A DNA stretch of 64,000 nucleotides from an uncultured Oscillospiraceae bacterium (GCA_910588105.1 CAJUQD010000008.1:9610-73609), one strand, 5' to 3'; shown: positions 8,547-18,149, counted from the first letter of the stretch. A program made the numbers and translations. Notes: a model not told the origin generated them from the letters alone.

Positions 8547-9554
8547 ATGCGCGTTTTAATCGACCAAATCAGGGTGGGCCACGGACGGCGGGAAACCCAA
8601 CTGGAGAACATCCAGGAATTGGCAGGCAGCATCAAGGAAGTGGGTTTGCTCAATCCCATCACCGTGGGGCAGGACTACACATTGATCGCTGGCCTCCACC
8701 GCCTGGAGGCGGCGAAGCTGTTGGGTTGGACTGAGATCGAGTGTACGGTCAGTGAGCTGACCGGGCTTCAAGCTGAATTGGCGGAGATCGACGAAAACTT
8801 TGTGCGTGTGGAGCTGGGGGCCATGGAGTACGGGGACCTGCTTTTGCGGCGCAAGGAAATCTACGAGGAGCTGCATCCAGAAACAAAAGCAGGCGCAGCC
8901 CAGGCAATCGCTATGAACCGAGCTGTGGGAAACAACGTGACGTGCAATTTGCACACCACGTCTAAATCATTTGTTGATGATACCGCAGAAAAGCTAGGGG
9001 TTGATCCCAGCACAGTAAGGCGACAGCTACAAGTGGCAAAAAATCTAACGTCCGCGACAAAAGATATTCTCAAAAACGCAGGTACAAAGGTGACGAAGCA
9101 GACCGCCCTCAAGCTCTCCCGCCTTCCCCCGGACCGTCAGGAGGACGCGGCCCGTCAGCTTGCGGCGGGCGATACACACGCGGTGGACAGCGGTCAGCCC
9201 TCACCTGCCCAGTCAGACGCCCCGGACGCGGAACCAGAGCCGGACTTCTCCCCACCGCCTGACGCGCCCTATTCTATGGGCGGCAGGACTTACACCACCT
9301 TCGAGGAGTCCGTGGCAGACCTGAAAAACCACGACAAGGACTGCTCCTACACCCCGGACACCCTGTTGGCCGACATGGACAGCTTCATTGAGCGATTCCA
9401 CCGGGACTTCGGCTGGTACTCCAATCCCATGTGTACTGTGGTGTTCCCCCGTATCTCCATGGTGCAGTTTGAATACATCAAAAAGCGTTTTTCCACCATC
9501 ACCTCCGTCATGGAGGACTTTTTACATCAGATGAAAGGAAAGGTGAAGTCATGA
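8547..9554 (+). CDS. ParB-like nuclease-fold DNA-binding protein
   Basis: 335 residues from the ATG at 8547, which follows GGGAGGTGAT; an upstream in-frame extension is ignored. The N-terminal ParB/sulfiredoxin domain (about 1-95) has LIAGLHRLEAAKLLGW, then a helical HTH region (DTAEKLGVDPSTVRRQLQVA, about 150-170), a Pro-rich linker and a C-terminal part of unknown fold. Such proteins occur on integrative elements of Firmicutes, where their role in partition or regulation is mostly untested. Its stop overlaps the next start (ATGA), so the pair is translationally coupled. Confidence 0.8.
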   Translation: MRVLIDQIRVGHGRRETQLENIQELAGSIKEVGLLNPITVGQDYTLIAGLHRLEAAKLLGWTEIECTVSELTGLQAELAEIDENFVRVELGAMEYGDLLLRRKEIYEELHPETKAGAAQAIAMNRAVGNNVTCNLHTTSKSFVDDTAEKLGVDPSTVRRQLQVAKNLTSATKDILKNAGTKVTKQTALKLSRLPPDRQEDAARQLAAGDTHAVDSGQPSPAQSDAPDAEPEPDFSPPPDAPYSMGGRTYTTFEESVADLKNHDKDCSYTPDTLLADMDSFIERFHRDFGWYSNPMCTVVFPRISMVQFEYIKKRFSTITSVMEDFLHQMKGKVKS

Positions 9555-10369
9555 GCGGAAAGAAGTCAAAAAGCCAACCCCAGGAAGGTGTGAAGTACCG
9601 CAACCCCGGCGTGGCCGGGTTTCTCTCCACCAATCAGCTTACCTCCGGCCTCCGCTACCAACGGCCCGTGGAGAAGAAGGACGTGAACAAGCTGATCCGG
9701 GAGTGGGACCCCCGAAAGCTCACCCCCATTGTGGTCAGCGTCCGGGAGGGCAAATTCAACGTGGTAGACGGCCAGCACCGGGTCGAGGCCATGCGCCGGA
9801 TGGCGAAGGGGAAGGATGTGTCCATCCCCTGCCTGATCTACACCGGCATGACCTATGCGGACGAGGCAGCGCTGTACGCCGAGCTGGACCGGGGCCGGAA
9901 GCGGCTCACCCTCCCCCAGTCTCTCAACGCCATGATGGAGGCCGGGACCGACCCCGAGATCATGGAGGTCAAGCGGCTGACAGAGGGGGCCGGGTTCGTC
10001 TGGGCGTTGGTGAAGCGCACCGGCCAGCCCTTTGAGATCGAGGCCACCCGCGCTCTCATCAGCGCGTACCGCCTGCTGGGGGTGGCGGGTTTCTCCCGCC
10101 TGCTGGAACTGGTGGCCGGGACATGGCACGGCGCACCCAGCTCCCTAAAAGCGTCCATGCTGTCCGGTATGGCGCTATTTCTGAAAACCTATGAGGCGGA
10201 GCTGAACGACCGCGCTTTTATCCGCCGCCTGTCCAACCTGGAGCCGGAGGAGATCATCCAGGCCAGCCGGGTGGAGTACAGCGCCGCCCTGCGCTTCGCC
10301 CGGACCATCCGGGACTGCTACAACGCCCAGGGCGGCGGTCAGGAGCTGCCCTACCGATTCAAACGTTAA
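9551..10369 (+). CDS. Second ParB-like protein (DUF6551-type)
   Basis: 272 residues. The central VVDGQHRVEAMRRM (about 72-85) is the ParB-type GxHR motif, followed by a helical C-terminal half with no recognised domain. The gene overlaps the upstream ParB-like gene by four bases. The pair followed by a small protein and serine recombinases is a repeated arrangement in Clostridia mobile elements. Nuclease or NTPase activity cannot be judged from the sequence. Confidence 0.7.
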   Translation: MSGKKSKSQPQEGVKYRNPGVAGFLSTNQLTSGLRYQRPVEKKDVNKLIREWDPRKLTPIVVSVREGKFNVVDGQHRVEAMRRMAKGKDVSIPCLIYTGMTYADEAALYAELDRGRKRLTLPQSLNAMMEAGTDPEIMEVKRLTEGAGFVWALVKRTGQPFEIEATRALISAYRLLGVAGFSRLLELVAGTWHGAPSSLKASMLSGMALFLKTYEAELNDRAFIRRLSNLEPEEIIQASRVEYSAALRFARTIRDCYNAQGGGQELPYRFKR

Positions 10370-10383
10370 GGAGGACGAAGAAA

Positions 10384-10602
10384 ATGGAACAGCAATCGAG
10401 TCTCTCTCCCATTGGGGAACCTTTAGCCGATATCCGGGACGTGTCGGTGGACAAAAACCTCCCCAAAGAGGCCAGGATCAGCGAATTTATCCGGCAGATT
10501 AAAAATCCCTACTGTTTCCGCTGCGGCAAATTCACCGTCCGGGCCCGGTTCGCCAGCGACGGTCCCTCCCTGGAGGACTGTTTGAAGCAGATCCTTCTTT
10601 GA
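10384..10602 (+). CDS. Small conserved element protein (DUF6870-like)
   Basis: 72 residues. Characteristic stretches are DIRDVSVDKNLP, EARISEFIRQIKNPYCFRCG and FTVRARFASDGPSLEDCL. AAGGAGG lies before the ATG and the gene is 14 bases after its neighbour, so it is the third gene of the ParB-like operon. Proteins of this pattern usually precede serine recombinases on Clostridia elements. Function unknown. Confidence 0.7.
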   Translation: MEQQSSLSPIGEPLADIRDVSVDKNLPKEARISEFIRQIKNPYCFRCGKFTVRARFASDGPSLEDCLKQILL

Positions 10603-10729
10603 CGCTTTAGCGTGTTGACTTTTTCGCTCTGCTGTGCTATGCTTGTGATCGGAAAAAGAATTGAATAGACAGATCTGATCACTCGCTGCGCTGCGGAGGT
10701 AAACCGTACTGCAAGGGAGTGATTTTTTC

Positions 10730-12343
10730 ATGTCTAAATATCAAGCTGTGGGCTATGTCCGCCTGTCCTACACCGAGGCCCACAGCGAGGAGAGCGACAG
10801 CGTAATCAACCAGAAGAAGCTCATCCAGGAGTTCGTGTCCCGCCAGCCCGACATTGAGCTGGTGTCGGAACAGGTGGACGACGGATACAGCGGCGTTCTG
10901 TTCGACCGTCCCGCCTTTCAGGAGATGATGGCCGAGATCGCGGCGGGGACCATCAACTGCGTCATTGTCAAGGACTTGTCCCGGCTGGGCCGGGAGTACA
11001 TCGAGACCGGGCGCTATCTCCAGCAGACCTTCCCCGCCTATGGGGTCCGCTTCATCTCCATCAATGACAATATCGACACCGCCCATGAGCACAGCGGGGA
11101 CCACCTGCATATCTCCCTGCGCACCCTGCTGGACGATGGCTACAGCCACGACATTTCCAAAAAGACACGGAGCGCCCTGAAAAGCAAGCGGAACAACGGG
11201 GACTATGTGGGGGCCTGCCCTATCTACGGCTATCAACGGGACCCGGACAACAAAAATCATCTGGTCATCGACGAATACGCCGCCCAGGTGGTCCGGGACA
11301 TCTTCCGCCACCGCATCGACGGCTACAGCGCCAAGAAGATCGCGGACGTGCTGAACGAGCACGGCATCCTCTCTCCCCTGGCCTACAAGGTGAGCCGGGG
11401 GTTGCCCCACCCCACCGGGGGCTTCGCGGACAAGGCGGACGCCAAGTGGTCCGCCCAGACGGTGATCCGCATTTTGGCGGATGAAACGTACACCGGCGTT
11501 CTGCTCCAGGGGCGGCAGGAGACGCCCAACCACAAGCTGAAAAATCTGGTCCGGAAGCCCGCCGGGGAGTGGTCGCGCACCGAGAACGCCCACGAGCCCA
11601 TCATCCGCAGGCAGGAATTTGAGCTGGTGAAGATGATCTCCGGCCTGGACACCCGCACGGCTCCCCAGGGCGAGGAGGTCTATCTGTTCTCCGGCATCCT
11701 CATCTGCGGCTGCTGCGGCGGGCACATGACCCGGAAAATCAACACGGTTAAGGGGAAAAAGTACATCTATTACTACTGCCCCACCGGGAAGAAAAAGGGC
11801 TGCTCCCGTCCCGTGATGGTAAAGGAGTCCGATCTGGTGGAGTGCGTCCTGCACAGCGCCCAAGCCTACATCCAGAACGTAGTCCGGCTGAACGAGCTTC
11901 TGGACAGCATCAACGAGGAGCAGCTTGACCGGGCGGAGATCGTCAAGCTCAAAGCCCAGATCGCGGACAACGAGGCCCGCATGGATCAGGCGCGGCGGTT
12001 CAAATCCACCATCTATGAGAGCTTCATAGACGGCACCATTGAAAAGGATGAATACCGGGATTTGAAGGCCCGGTACACGTCTCAGATGGGACAGGCTCAG
12101 GAGGCCATCGACCGGCTCCGGGAGGAGATGGAGCGGACCATGGACAGCACCAGCGCCCGCCAGCGGTGGGCGCAGCATTTCAAGCAGTTCTCCGCCATGA
12201 CACGGTTGGACCGGCGGGCGGTGATCGCCCTCATCCGTTCTGTGAAGGTGCTGGGAAAGACAGAGTTCGACATTGCGTTTCGCTTTGAATTGGAGTATGA
12301 GGCGGCAAAAAAGCGGCTGTCACTGGCAAAGGAGGCGGGTTGA
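10730..12343 (+). CDS. Large serine recombinase 1
   Basis: 537 residues. The resolvase catalytic domain has YVRLS with nucleophile Ser13, DGYSG, and KDLSRLGRE. It is followed by the recombinase domain (about 165-270), a zinc ribbon (CGCCGGHM, later CPTGKKKGC) and a coiled coil (about 385-470). Large serine recombinases integrate and excise elements through a 2-base staggered exchange. The start follows AAGGGAG. First of three consecutive recombinases with only partial similarity to each other. All catalytic motifs are intact. Confidence 0.92.
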   Translation: MSKYQAVGYVRLSYTEAHSEESDSVINQKKLIQEFVSRQPDIELVSEQVDDGYSGVLFDRPAFQEMMAEIAAGTINCVIVKDLSRLGREYIETGRYLQQTFPAYGVRFISINDNIDTAHEHSGDHLHISLRTLLDDGYSHDISKKTRSALKSKRNNGDYVGACPIYGYQRDPDNKNHLVIDEYAAQVVRDIFRHRIDGYSAKKIADVLNEHGILSPLAYKVSRGLPHPTGGFADKADAKWSAQTVIRILADETYTGVLLQGRQETPNHKLKNLVRKPAGEWSRTENAHEPIIRRQEFELVKMISGLDTRTAPQGEEVYLFSGILICGCCGGHMTRKINTVKGKKYIYYYCPTGKKKGCSRPVMVKESDLVECVLHSAQAYIQNVVRLNELLDSINEEQLDRAEIVKLKAQIADNEARMDQARRFKSTIYESFIDGTIEKDEYRDLKARYTSQMGQAQEAIDRLREEMERTMDSTSARQRWAQHFKQFSAMTRLDRRAVIALIRSVKVLGKTEFDIAFRFELEYEAAKKRLSLAKEAG

Positions 12344-13987
12344 ATGGCCCGAAAGAGCAGAAAAAATATCGTCCCCGTGGAGGAAACATCCTGCGAAAAG
12401 GTATGGCGGACGGCGCTGTATGTCCGACTGTCCGTGGAGTTCAACGGCAAGCGGGGGGACTCCCTGGAGACCCAGCGGCAGATCATGGAGGCATACGCGG
12501 CCCTGTGCCCCGACATCGAGATCGTGGGCACCTACACCGACAACGGCATTTCCGGCCGGACCTTTGAGCGGGCGGCATTTCAAAGGCTTTTGGAGGACGT
12601 GGAGGCGGGCCGGATCGACTGCGTGATGGTGAAGGACCTCTCCCGGCTGGGCCGGAACACCATCGACACGGGCTTCTACCTGGAGAAATATTTTCCCCTC
12701 CACGGGGTTCGGTTCATCTCCGTCAACGACGACTACGACAGCGAGACGGGCGAAAGCGGGGCCAACCATATGATCGTGCCGCTGAAGAACCTCATCAACG
12801 AGGCCGCTGCCGCCGACATCTCCCGGAAGGTGGCGGCGCAGCAGCGTCAGGCCATGCGGGATGGGGAATACATCGGTTCCCGCCCTCCCTACGGCTACCG
12901 AAAAGCCCCGGACAACTGCCACCGCCTGCTGGTAAATGAGGACACCGCTCCCGTGGTGCGGGACATCTTTCAGTGGGCGGTGGACGGTGTGGCGCTGAAT
13001 GAGATCGTGAAGCGGCTGAACATAGCCAAGGTGCCCACCCCCGGCCACTATCTAGCCAGTGTGGGCATCATCACCAACCAGCGGCTCATGGGCAGCGGCC
13101 AGTGGCAGACCTGGACAGTCAACAGGATTTTGGAGGATGAGGTCTACACCGGGGACATGGTGCAGGGCAAGAGCCGGGCGGTGGGCCGTAAGCAGGTCCC
13201 CACCGACCCGGCAGACTGGATCGTGGTGCATGATACCCACGAGGCTCTGGTGGGCCGGGAGCTGTTTGAGCGGGTCCAGGCTGTCCGGCGTGGGGCGGCA
13301 GCAAAGTACACGACCACCGCAAAGAAACCCTACACGGACAATATCCTGCGGGGCCGGGTGTTCTGCGGGTGCTGCGGCAAAACACTCCACCGGCAGAGGC
13401 ACCAAAGCGGATATTATTTTTACCGTTGCATCACCAATGACCGAGTGGGCAAGGGCACCTGCAAGGCGGATATCAAACTGTTGCGGGAAGCTGACCTCTT
13501 TGACGCCATTTTGACCATCATCCGGCAGGAGGCCCAGGTGGTGATCGGCAGCGGGCTGTACCTGAAACAGCAAAAGCCCAAAATCGCGGCAAAAAAGGCG
13601 GAGGTGGACCGGGAGATCGGCCAGCTTCGCCGGGACACGGAGAAGCACCGGGCTCTGCGGGAAGGGCTGTATGAGAACTACATCACTGGCGTTCTCACCA
13701 AGGCGGAGTACCACGAGCTGAAGCAGGAGTACAGCGAGAAGATTCGGGCGGCGGTGGAGCAGGTCCAGGAGCTCCAGATCCAACAGCGGACGCTGGAAGC
13801 CTGCGCGAAGGAGTACACCTGTCTGGCGGACCGGCTGGCGGCGCTGGACAAAGATACCTGCCTTTCTGCCCAGTTGGTGGACCAGCTCATTGAGCGGGTG
13901 ACGGTGAACGGCCCCAAGGACATGACCGTCCGCTTCCGCTTCGAGGACGATTTTCAGCGGCTGATGGGGGTGCTGAACGGTGAGTAG
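12344..13987 (+). CDS. Large serine recombinase 2
   Basis: 547 residues, beginning directly after the stop of recombinase 1. The catalytic domain has YVRLS (Ser30), DNGISGRTFERAAF and KDLSRLGRNTIDTG. The recombinase domain is at about 180-290, the zinc ribbon CGCCGKTL with a later CITND and GTC at about 340-375, and a coiled coil at about 400-480. A 30-residue N-terminal extension precedes the catalytic strand. Adjacent same-strand recombinase genes suggest coexpression and perhaps joint action at the element ends. Confidence 0.92.
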   Translation: MARKSRKNIVPVEETSCEKVWRTALYVRLSVEFNGKRGDSLETQRQIMEAYAALCPDIEIVGTYTDNGISGRTFERAAFQRLLEDVEAGRIDCVMVKDLSRLGRNTIDTGFYLEKYFPLHGVRFISVNDDYDSETGESGANHMIVPLKNLINEAAAADISRKVAAQQRQAMRDGEYIGSRPPYGYRKAPDNCHRLLVNEDTAPVVRDIFQWAVDGVALNEIVKRLNIAKVPTPGHYLASVGIITNQRLMGSGQWQTWTVNRILEDEVYTGDMVQGKSRAVGRKQVPTDPADWIVVHDTHEALVGRELFERVQAVRRGAAAKYTTTAKKPYTDNILRGRVFCGCCGKTLHRQRHQSGYYFYRCITNDRVGKGTCKADIKLLREADLFDAILTIIRQEAQVVIGSGLYLKQQKPKIAAKKAEVDREIGQLRRDTEKHRALREGLYENYITGVLTKAEYHELKQEYSEKIRAAVEQVQELQIQQRTLEACAKEYTCLADRLAALDKDTCLSAQLVDQLIERVTVNGPKDMTVRFRFEDDFQRLMGVLNGE

Positions 13988-15518
13988 CGCCGCCTACATC
14001 ATCGCCCTTTACATCCGCCTGTCCGTTGAGGACGGCAAGGCGGACAGTTGCAGCATCGCCACCCAGCGGCGTATCCTCCATAAATATGTGGACGCCATGG
14101 AAGACCACCCGGACGCCCAGGTTCTGGAGTTCGTGGACAACGGCTACAGCGGGACCAATTTCGAGCGGCCCGCCGTCCAGGAGCTGTTGGAGCAGGTGCG
14201 GGCTGGGGGCGTCCACTGTATCATCGTGAAGGACTTCACCCGGTTCGGACGCAGCGCCATCGAGGTGGGCTACTTTATGGAAATGGTTTTTCCTCTGTAC
14301 GGCATCCGGTTCATCTCCCTGGGGGATGATTTCGACAGCGCCAAATACCACGGGGACACAGGCGGCATCAATGTGGCGTTCCAATATCTCGCCAGCGAAT
14401 TATACAGCCAGGACCTGTCCATGAAATACAAGAGCGCCAAATACCTGAAGTTCCGCAGGGGCGAGTACCAGAGCGTCAAGTGCCCCTACGGCTACCGCAA
14501 AGGAGCGAACGGGCGGATGGAGCCGGACGGGGAGGCCGCTGACAATGTTCGGCTGATCTTCGGGCTGGCCCAGGAGGGGCACAGAAGCGGGAAAATTGTA
14601 AAGGCGTTGTTTGAGCGGGGTATCCTCACTCCTGCCGAGTACAAGGCCGCTCACGGCAACCGATGCCATGACATATCCCGGTGCCGCCATATTTGGGATA
14701 AGACCACTATCCGCCGCATTTTGGAGGATGAACGGTACACCGGCACCTACATCATGGGGAAGCGGGAGGTAACGGCGGTGGGCAGTCACCGGGTGCGGAT
14801 GAAGGATGAGAGCCAGTGGGTGAAAATACCCGGCCACCATCCCGCCATCGTCAGCCGGGAGACGTTTGAGCAGGTCCAGGGCCAGCTTAACCACCACAAG
14901 CTGGTTAAGAAGCAGGAACACAGTTATGCTCTGCGGGGCAAGGTGTTCTGCGGATGCTGCCGACATACCATGAGGCGCAAAGGTCCAACTTTTTATTGCG
15001 AATATACTGCTGTGGACGAAAACGCCCCATGCCACGGCCTGAAGATCAGAGAGGCCGAATTGGAGGGGATGATCTATGAGGTGTTGTCCAAGCAGGCGCA
15101 GGTCATCCTCAATGTGGACAGCCTCTCCGATGCTGGCAAGCTGGAGTTTCAGCTTGCCAAACAGGCGGAGAGCGGGAATCAGATGGAGACAGTTCTGGAA
15201 AAGCGACGGATGCTGTATGAGCGATTCATTCAACAGGAGATCGCCCTGGAGGTCTACCGTGCGGAAAAGGCCGCGCTAAATGGAGAACTGGACCGCCTGA
15301 AACAAGTCCATGCCGCCATCGCCGCCCAGACACAGCGGATACAGATGGACGAAAAAACAAGGGGTGCCAGGACAGAGCTGGCACGGGAAATCACCGGAGC
15401 CAGCGGGCTGACGGCTGGGCTGGTGGACGCGCTGATCGACCGGGCGTATGTCCATCCTGGAAATCAGGTGAAGATCGTTTGGAAGGTGAGAGACTTTTGC
15501 GGGGAGGACCAGACATGA
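13980..15518 (+). CDS. Large serine recombinase 3
   Basis: 512 residues from a GTG that overlaps the end of recombinase 2 by eight bases. The catalytic domain has YIRLS (Ser15), DNGYSGTNFERPAV and KDFTRFGRSAIEVG. A recombinase domain and a zinc ribbon (CGCCRHTM, later FYCEY) follow, then a coiled coil. The gene ends 156 bases before the point where integrase homology begins, so it is the terminal gene of element S. Confidence 0.92.
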   Translation: MSSAAYIIALYIRLSVEDGKADSCSIATQRRILHKYVDAMEDHPDAQVLEFVDNGYSGTNFERPAVQELLEQVRAGGVHCIIVKDFTRFGRSAIEVGYFMEMVFPLYGIRFISLGDDFDSAKYHGDTGGINVAFQYLASELYSQDLSMKYKSAKYLKFRRGEYQSVKCPYGYRKGANGRMEPDGEAADNVRLIFGLAQEGHRSGKIVKALFERGILTPAEYKAAHGNRCHDISRCRHIWDKTTIRRILEDERYTGTYIMGKREVTAVGSHRVRMKDESQWVKIPGHHPAIVSRETFEQVQGQLNHHKLVKKQEHSYALRGKVFCGCCRHTMRRKGPTFYCEYTAVDENAPCHGLKIREAELEGMIYEVLSKQAQVILNVDSLSDAGKLEFQLAKQAESGNQMETVLEKRRMLYERFIQQEIALEVYRAEKAALNGELDRLKQVHAAIAAQTQRIQMDEKTRGARTELAREITGASGLTAGLVDALIDRAYVHPGNQVKIVWKVRDFCGEDQT

Positions 15519-15674
15519 GCATGAGTCGAGTATGGCTGTACTAGCCTGTGGCCCATAATAGTTCGGACAGTGGGGATCTGCTGGAGACATGGAAAGAACG
15601 CCGCTAATCCCTGTAAAAGCTGTGGGTACAGCATAAAAGGCTGAAAAAATTTTTGTCGTGGGCTTGACATAAGG

Positions 15675-16661
15675 GTGCCTAAGATCATGGAAGCGGATAT
15701 GCTCCAGTCCAGCATCCTTGAGGATCTTCTCGTGGAGCTTTACCACGGAGTCAGGGTAGTACATCTCTCCTGTGGTGGATGAGGGGAATAGATAGGGGTT
15801 GTCCGGGTGCTTCTCATGCTCCTGGATCAGCAGGTCTACTGCTTCCTGTGGGATGGACACTCTCCGCACAGAGGTTTCGGTTTTGGGCCGGGAGAGGGTG
15901 AGTTTGCCGCTGGGATTTTTGATGTACTGCTTGCTGACCGAGATCGTGCGGTTCTGGATATCAAGGTCATCCCAGAGGAGGGCCACCAGCTCGCCCTTCC
16001 GAAGGCCGCTCACCAGTTCCAGGTAAAACATAGGGCGTACCCCTCGGGCATCGGCGGCGTCCAGGTAGGCTTTGAGATGTTCAGGCCGGAGAGTTTTCAT
16101 CTCCACCTTCTGCACCTTGGGGGCAATGCAGTCATCAGTGGGGTTGCGGGGGATGAGCCGCTCCTTCACCGCCCGCTCAAAGGCGCTGTGGAGCATGAGG
16201 TGGACGCTGCGGACGGTGGTGCTGCTGAGACCGGGATTGCCGTGACCGCTTTTTGTGTTCACCCGGCCATGCTCCATCAGATTTTTGTACATCTTTTGCA
16301 GATCCCGGGAGGTCAGTTTTTTCAGCTTGATCTTTCCGATGCGGGGGACGGTGTAGGTTTCGATCATCAGCTTGTAGCGGTCTGCTGTGGCCTGCCTGAT
16401 GTTGGGCTGGGCGTACAGGTCATACCAGGCGCGCAGCCAGGTGGCCACGGTGTACTCGTCGGTGCGGGTGACGTCTACCTGCTGGGCTTGCTCCACCGCT
16501 GCCTTGAGTTTTTCTTTGGTCTCCGCCTGGGTGCGGCCCAGGACATTTTTGATGATGCGCTTGCCGGTGTCGGGATCGTAACCCGCGGTGTAGCGGCCCT
16601 CCCAACGGCCGTCGGAGCGCTTCCGCAGATTGCCCTCGCCGTTGGCGCGGCGCTTTGACAT
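15675..16661 (-). pseudogene. Tyrosine integrase of element A1, cut after HDLRH
   Basis: The first 329 or so residues are about 95 percent identical to the intact integrase at 36352-37506: AP2-like N-terminal domain, SAM-like core-binding domain and catalytic Arg in SGLRKGEL. At HDLRH the homology stops; the frame continues through unrelated DNA of element S. The parts carrying LGHYD and the nucleophile Tyr are missing, so the gene cannot give an active recombinase. The break point 15674/15675 marks the insertion or rearrangement by S. Confidence 0.88.
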
Positions 16662-16664
16662 GGT

Positions 16665-16961
16665 TTAGCCACCTCCATTTCTGATGTCACCGTCATTGTC
16701 ATCCATGCACTCGGCCATGATTCGAGTGCCCAGCCGGAAGCCCAGGATGAAGTTTTCCAGGGCGGTGATGCTGTCGATTTCGTGTTGCGATTCGATAAGC
16801 TTTGCCAAGACGGCTTGGCCAGCCTCGTCGAGCTGCTCGGAGAGCTGGTTTTCAAACCGGGCCACGCGGTCTGTCGCCCGCTTCAGCTCCGAATTGGGCG
16901 CCATGTCCTGCGTGTTGGGGGTGATATTGCCGTAGTAGAGATCTTCCAAAGTGTTTCGCAT
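16665..16961 (-). CDS. DUF6809-type small protein of A1
   Basis: 98 residues starting MRNTLEDLYYGNITPN. The start at 16961 is chosen because GGAGGCGAG lies just upstream. Helical throughout, probably coiled coil, with conserved ENFILGFRLGTRIMAECM near the end. It sits three bases before the integrase in the same operon; the same pair recurs at 37513-37806 and 60558-60854. A role in integration control is a guess from this linkage. Confidence 0.75.
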   Translation of the reverse strand: MRNTLEDLYYGNITPNTQDMAPNSELKRATDRVARFENQLSEQLDEAGQAVLAKLIESQHEIDSITALENFILGFRLGTRIMAECMDDNDGDIRNGGG

Positions 16962-17326
16962 GATTCTCGCCTCCTGTAGCGACACACCATACCACAGGCC
17001 GGCGGGAATAGCCATGGGCAGCGACGAGAGTTATCAGAACAGACACATATTTTTGCGGCGCGCTGCTGGGCTTTTCTTTGTAGACGCTGGTGCAATTCGT
17101 AATTCGCCGCAGCGGCGCACAAAGGGGCCGACGCCGCCTTTCACTTGTGGGAGGGGTACGGCTGCCATCTGCCCTGCAGGATGGGCACAAACCGCCGCAC
17201 AGGGGCTAACACGGGGGAAACCACTTGGGCGGCGCTCCGCAGGTGTGGAGCGCCGCCCGCTTTTGCTTGAAACGCTTATTCCGGATAGCGCGTGTACAGG
17301 GTATATCCAGACTGTTCTTCCAGCCA
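16962..17326. other. Intergenic region of A1 conserved in A2, with repeat motif copy 1
   Basis: No gene seen. The matching A2 region is 37807-38119. At 17076-17095 lies CTTTGTAGACGCTGGTGCAA, one of seven related copies on the plus strand: 17076, 18118, 22260, 37921, 38968, 42849 and 50299. The copies mark gaps between A-element gene blocks. It also holds the former 3' end of the secreted-protein gene, downstream of its early stop. Confidence 0.6.
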
Positions 17327-17974
17327 CTACTTGAAGTACTGCCCGCCCCAGCGAACTTTGTTGTTCAGCCCACTCTCGGTGACCTTGACGTACTCGTCCG
17401 TTTTGCTGATCACAACTACCACATGGCCATTGCTGCTGTTATCGTAGCGGAGCAAATCCCCGGAGCGGATCTGCTCCCAACTTGGGTTGTCGACCCTCCG
17501 CCATGGGAGATCGCCAAACGCGGCGTCGGAACACAGCGTGGCCCAGCCGGAGCAGTGGGTGCCTTGGTGGTAGGGCCCGCCGCTGGTGGAGCGATAGGGC
17601 GTGGGGTACACTGTCCCGGTGGGATAGATTTCCCGGAGCTGCACCAGGGTGGCCTGCACACTTTCCTCGGTGGGGGTGGATAGTATGGCAGGGCCTTCTT
17701 CCTGGTAGGACTGTGTGCTGTCGATGTAGACGGAGTTGGTGGTGGCGTTGTAGGTCACGCCGAAGTTCACCGCTTTGCCGATGTCCCGGAGCCGGACATA
17801 GTTGTTTCCGCCGATGCTGTAGACGGTCATGTCCACCCGTTGGCCGTCCACATAGATGGGTTGGTTGCTGGGGCGGGCGGCGAGCGAGTCTGCCGCCTGG
17901 ACGGCGGGGCCGCGCAGGGCGAGGCCGGCGAGGATGCCGAGCCCCATAAATGCTGCTTCCCGTTTTCTGTTCAT
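17327..17974 (-). CDS. Secreted NlpC/P60-like cysteine-peptidase protein of A1, early stop
   Basis: 215 residues. Signal peptide (FMGLGILAGLALRGPAVQAA, about 9-28), a copper-amine-oxidase-like domain (PIYVDGQRVDMTVYSIGGNNYVRLRDIG split over about 38-75) and a C-terminal domain with HCSGWATLCSDAAFG and GHVVVVISK, fitting the Cys and His of NlpC/P60 or CHAP amidases. The start at 17974 follows AAAGGAGCG. Relative to the 234-residue copy at 38120-38824, a TGG codon is TAG here, removing the last 19 residues (WWLEEQ..TRYPE); the coding sequence after the stop is otherwise intact. A wall-cutting role in transfer is plausible but unproven. Confidence 0.75.
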   Translation of the reverse strand: MNRKREAAFMGLGILAGLALRGPAVQAADSLAARPSNQPIYVDGQRVDMTVYSIGGNNYVRLRDIGKAVNFGVTYNATTNSVYIDSTQSYQEEGPAILSTPTEESVQATLVQLREIYPTGTVYPTPYRSTSGGPYHQGTHCSGWATLCSDAAFGDLPWRRVDNPSWEQIRSGDLLRYDNSSNGHVVVVISKTDEYVKVTESGLNNKVRWGGQYFK

Positions 17975-18117
17975 ACTGTGGCGCTCCTTTCGGTTGAATG
18001 TGCTTTTGGCAAACATAACCATGCCGGAGGAACGTTGGGAAGTCAAGAACAATCGGAGTCCAGTGCGGAGAAAAACAGCGGCGGGAACGAAGCAGATTGC
18101 ACAGCAGACGAGCCTCT

Positions 18118-18147
18118 TATTGTTTTCTGCGGCGCAGATTTTACGGG
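18118..18147 (+). repeat. Repeat motif copy 2
   Basis: TATTGTTTTCTGCGGCGCAG followed by ATTTTACGGG lies between the relaxase stop and the secreted-protein start. It is nearly identical at 38968-38997 and related to 50299-50326. Confidence 0.5.
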
Positions 18148-18149
18148 GG

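Larger units (their letters stand above)
6721..15674. mobile_element. Element S: right-hand end of a serine-recombinase element (left end not located)
   Basis: Genes from the XRE remnant to the three serine recombinases read one way and stop at 15674/15675, where a tyrosine integrase gene starts abruptly in the middle of its coding sequence. That junction is the likely right end. No left junction, no missing integrase half and no tRNA-Thr 5' half were found in 6540-8500. S may therefore extend left beyond the window, with the uronide operon as possible cargo, or the other side was deleted. The left coordinate given is only the first S-like gene. Confidence 0.55.
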
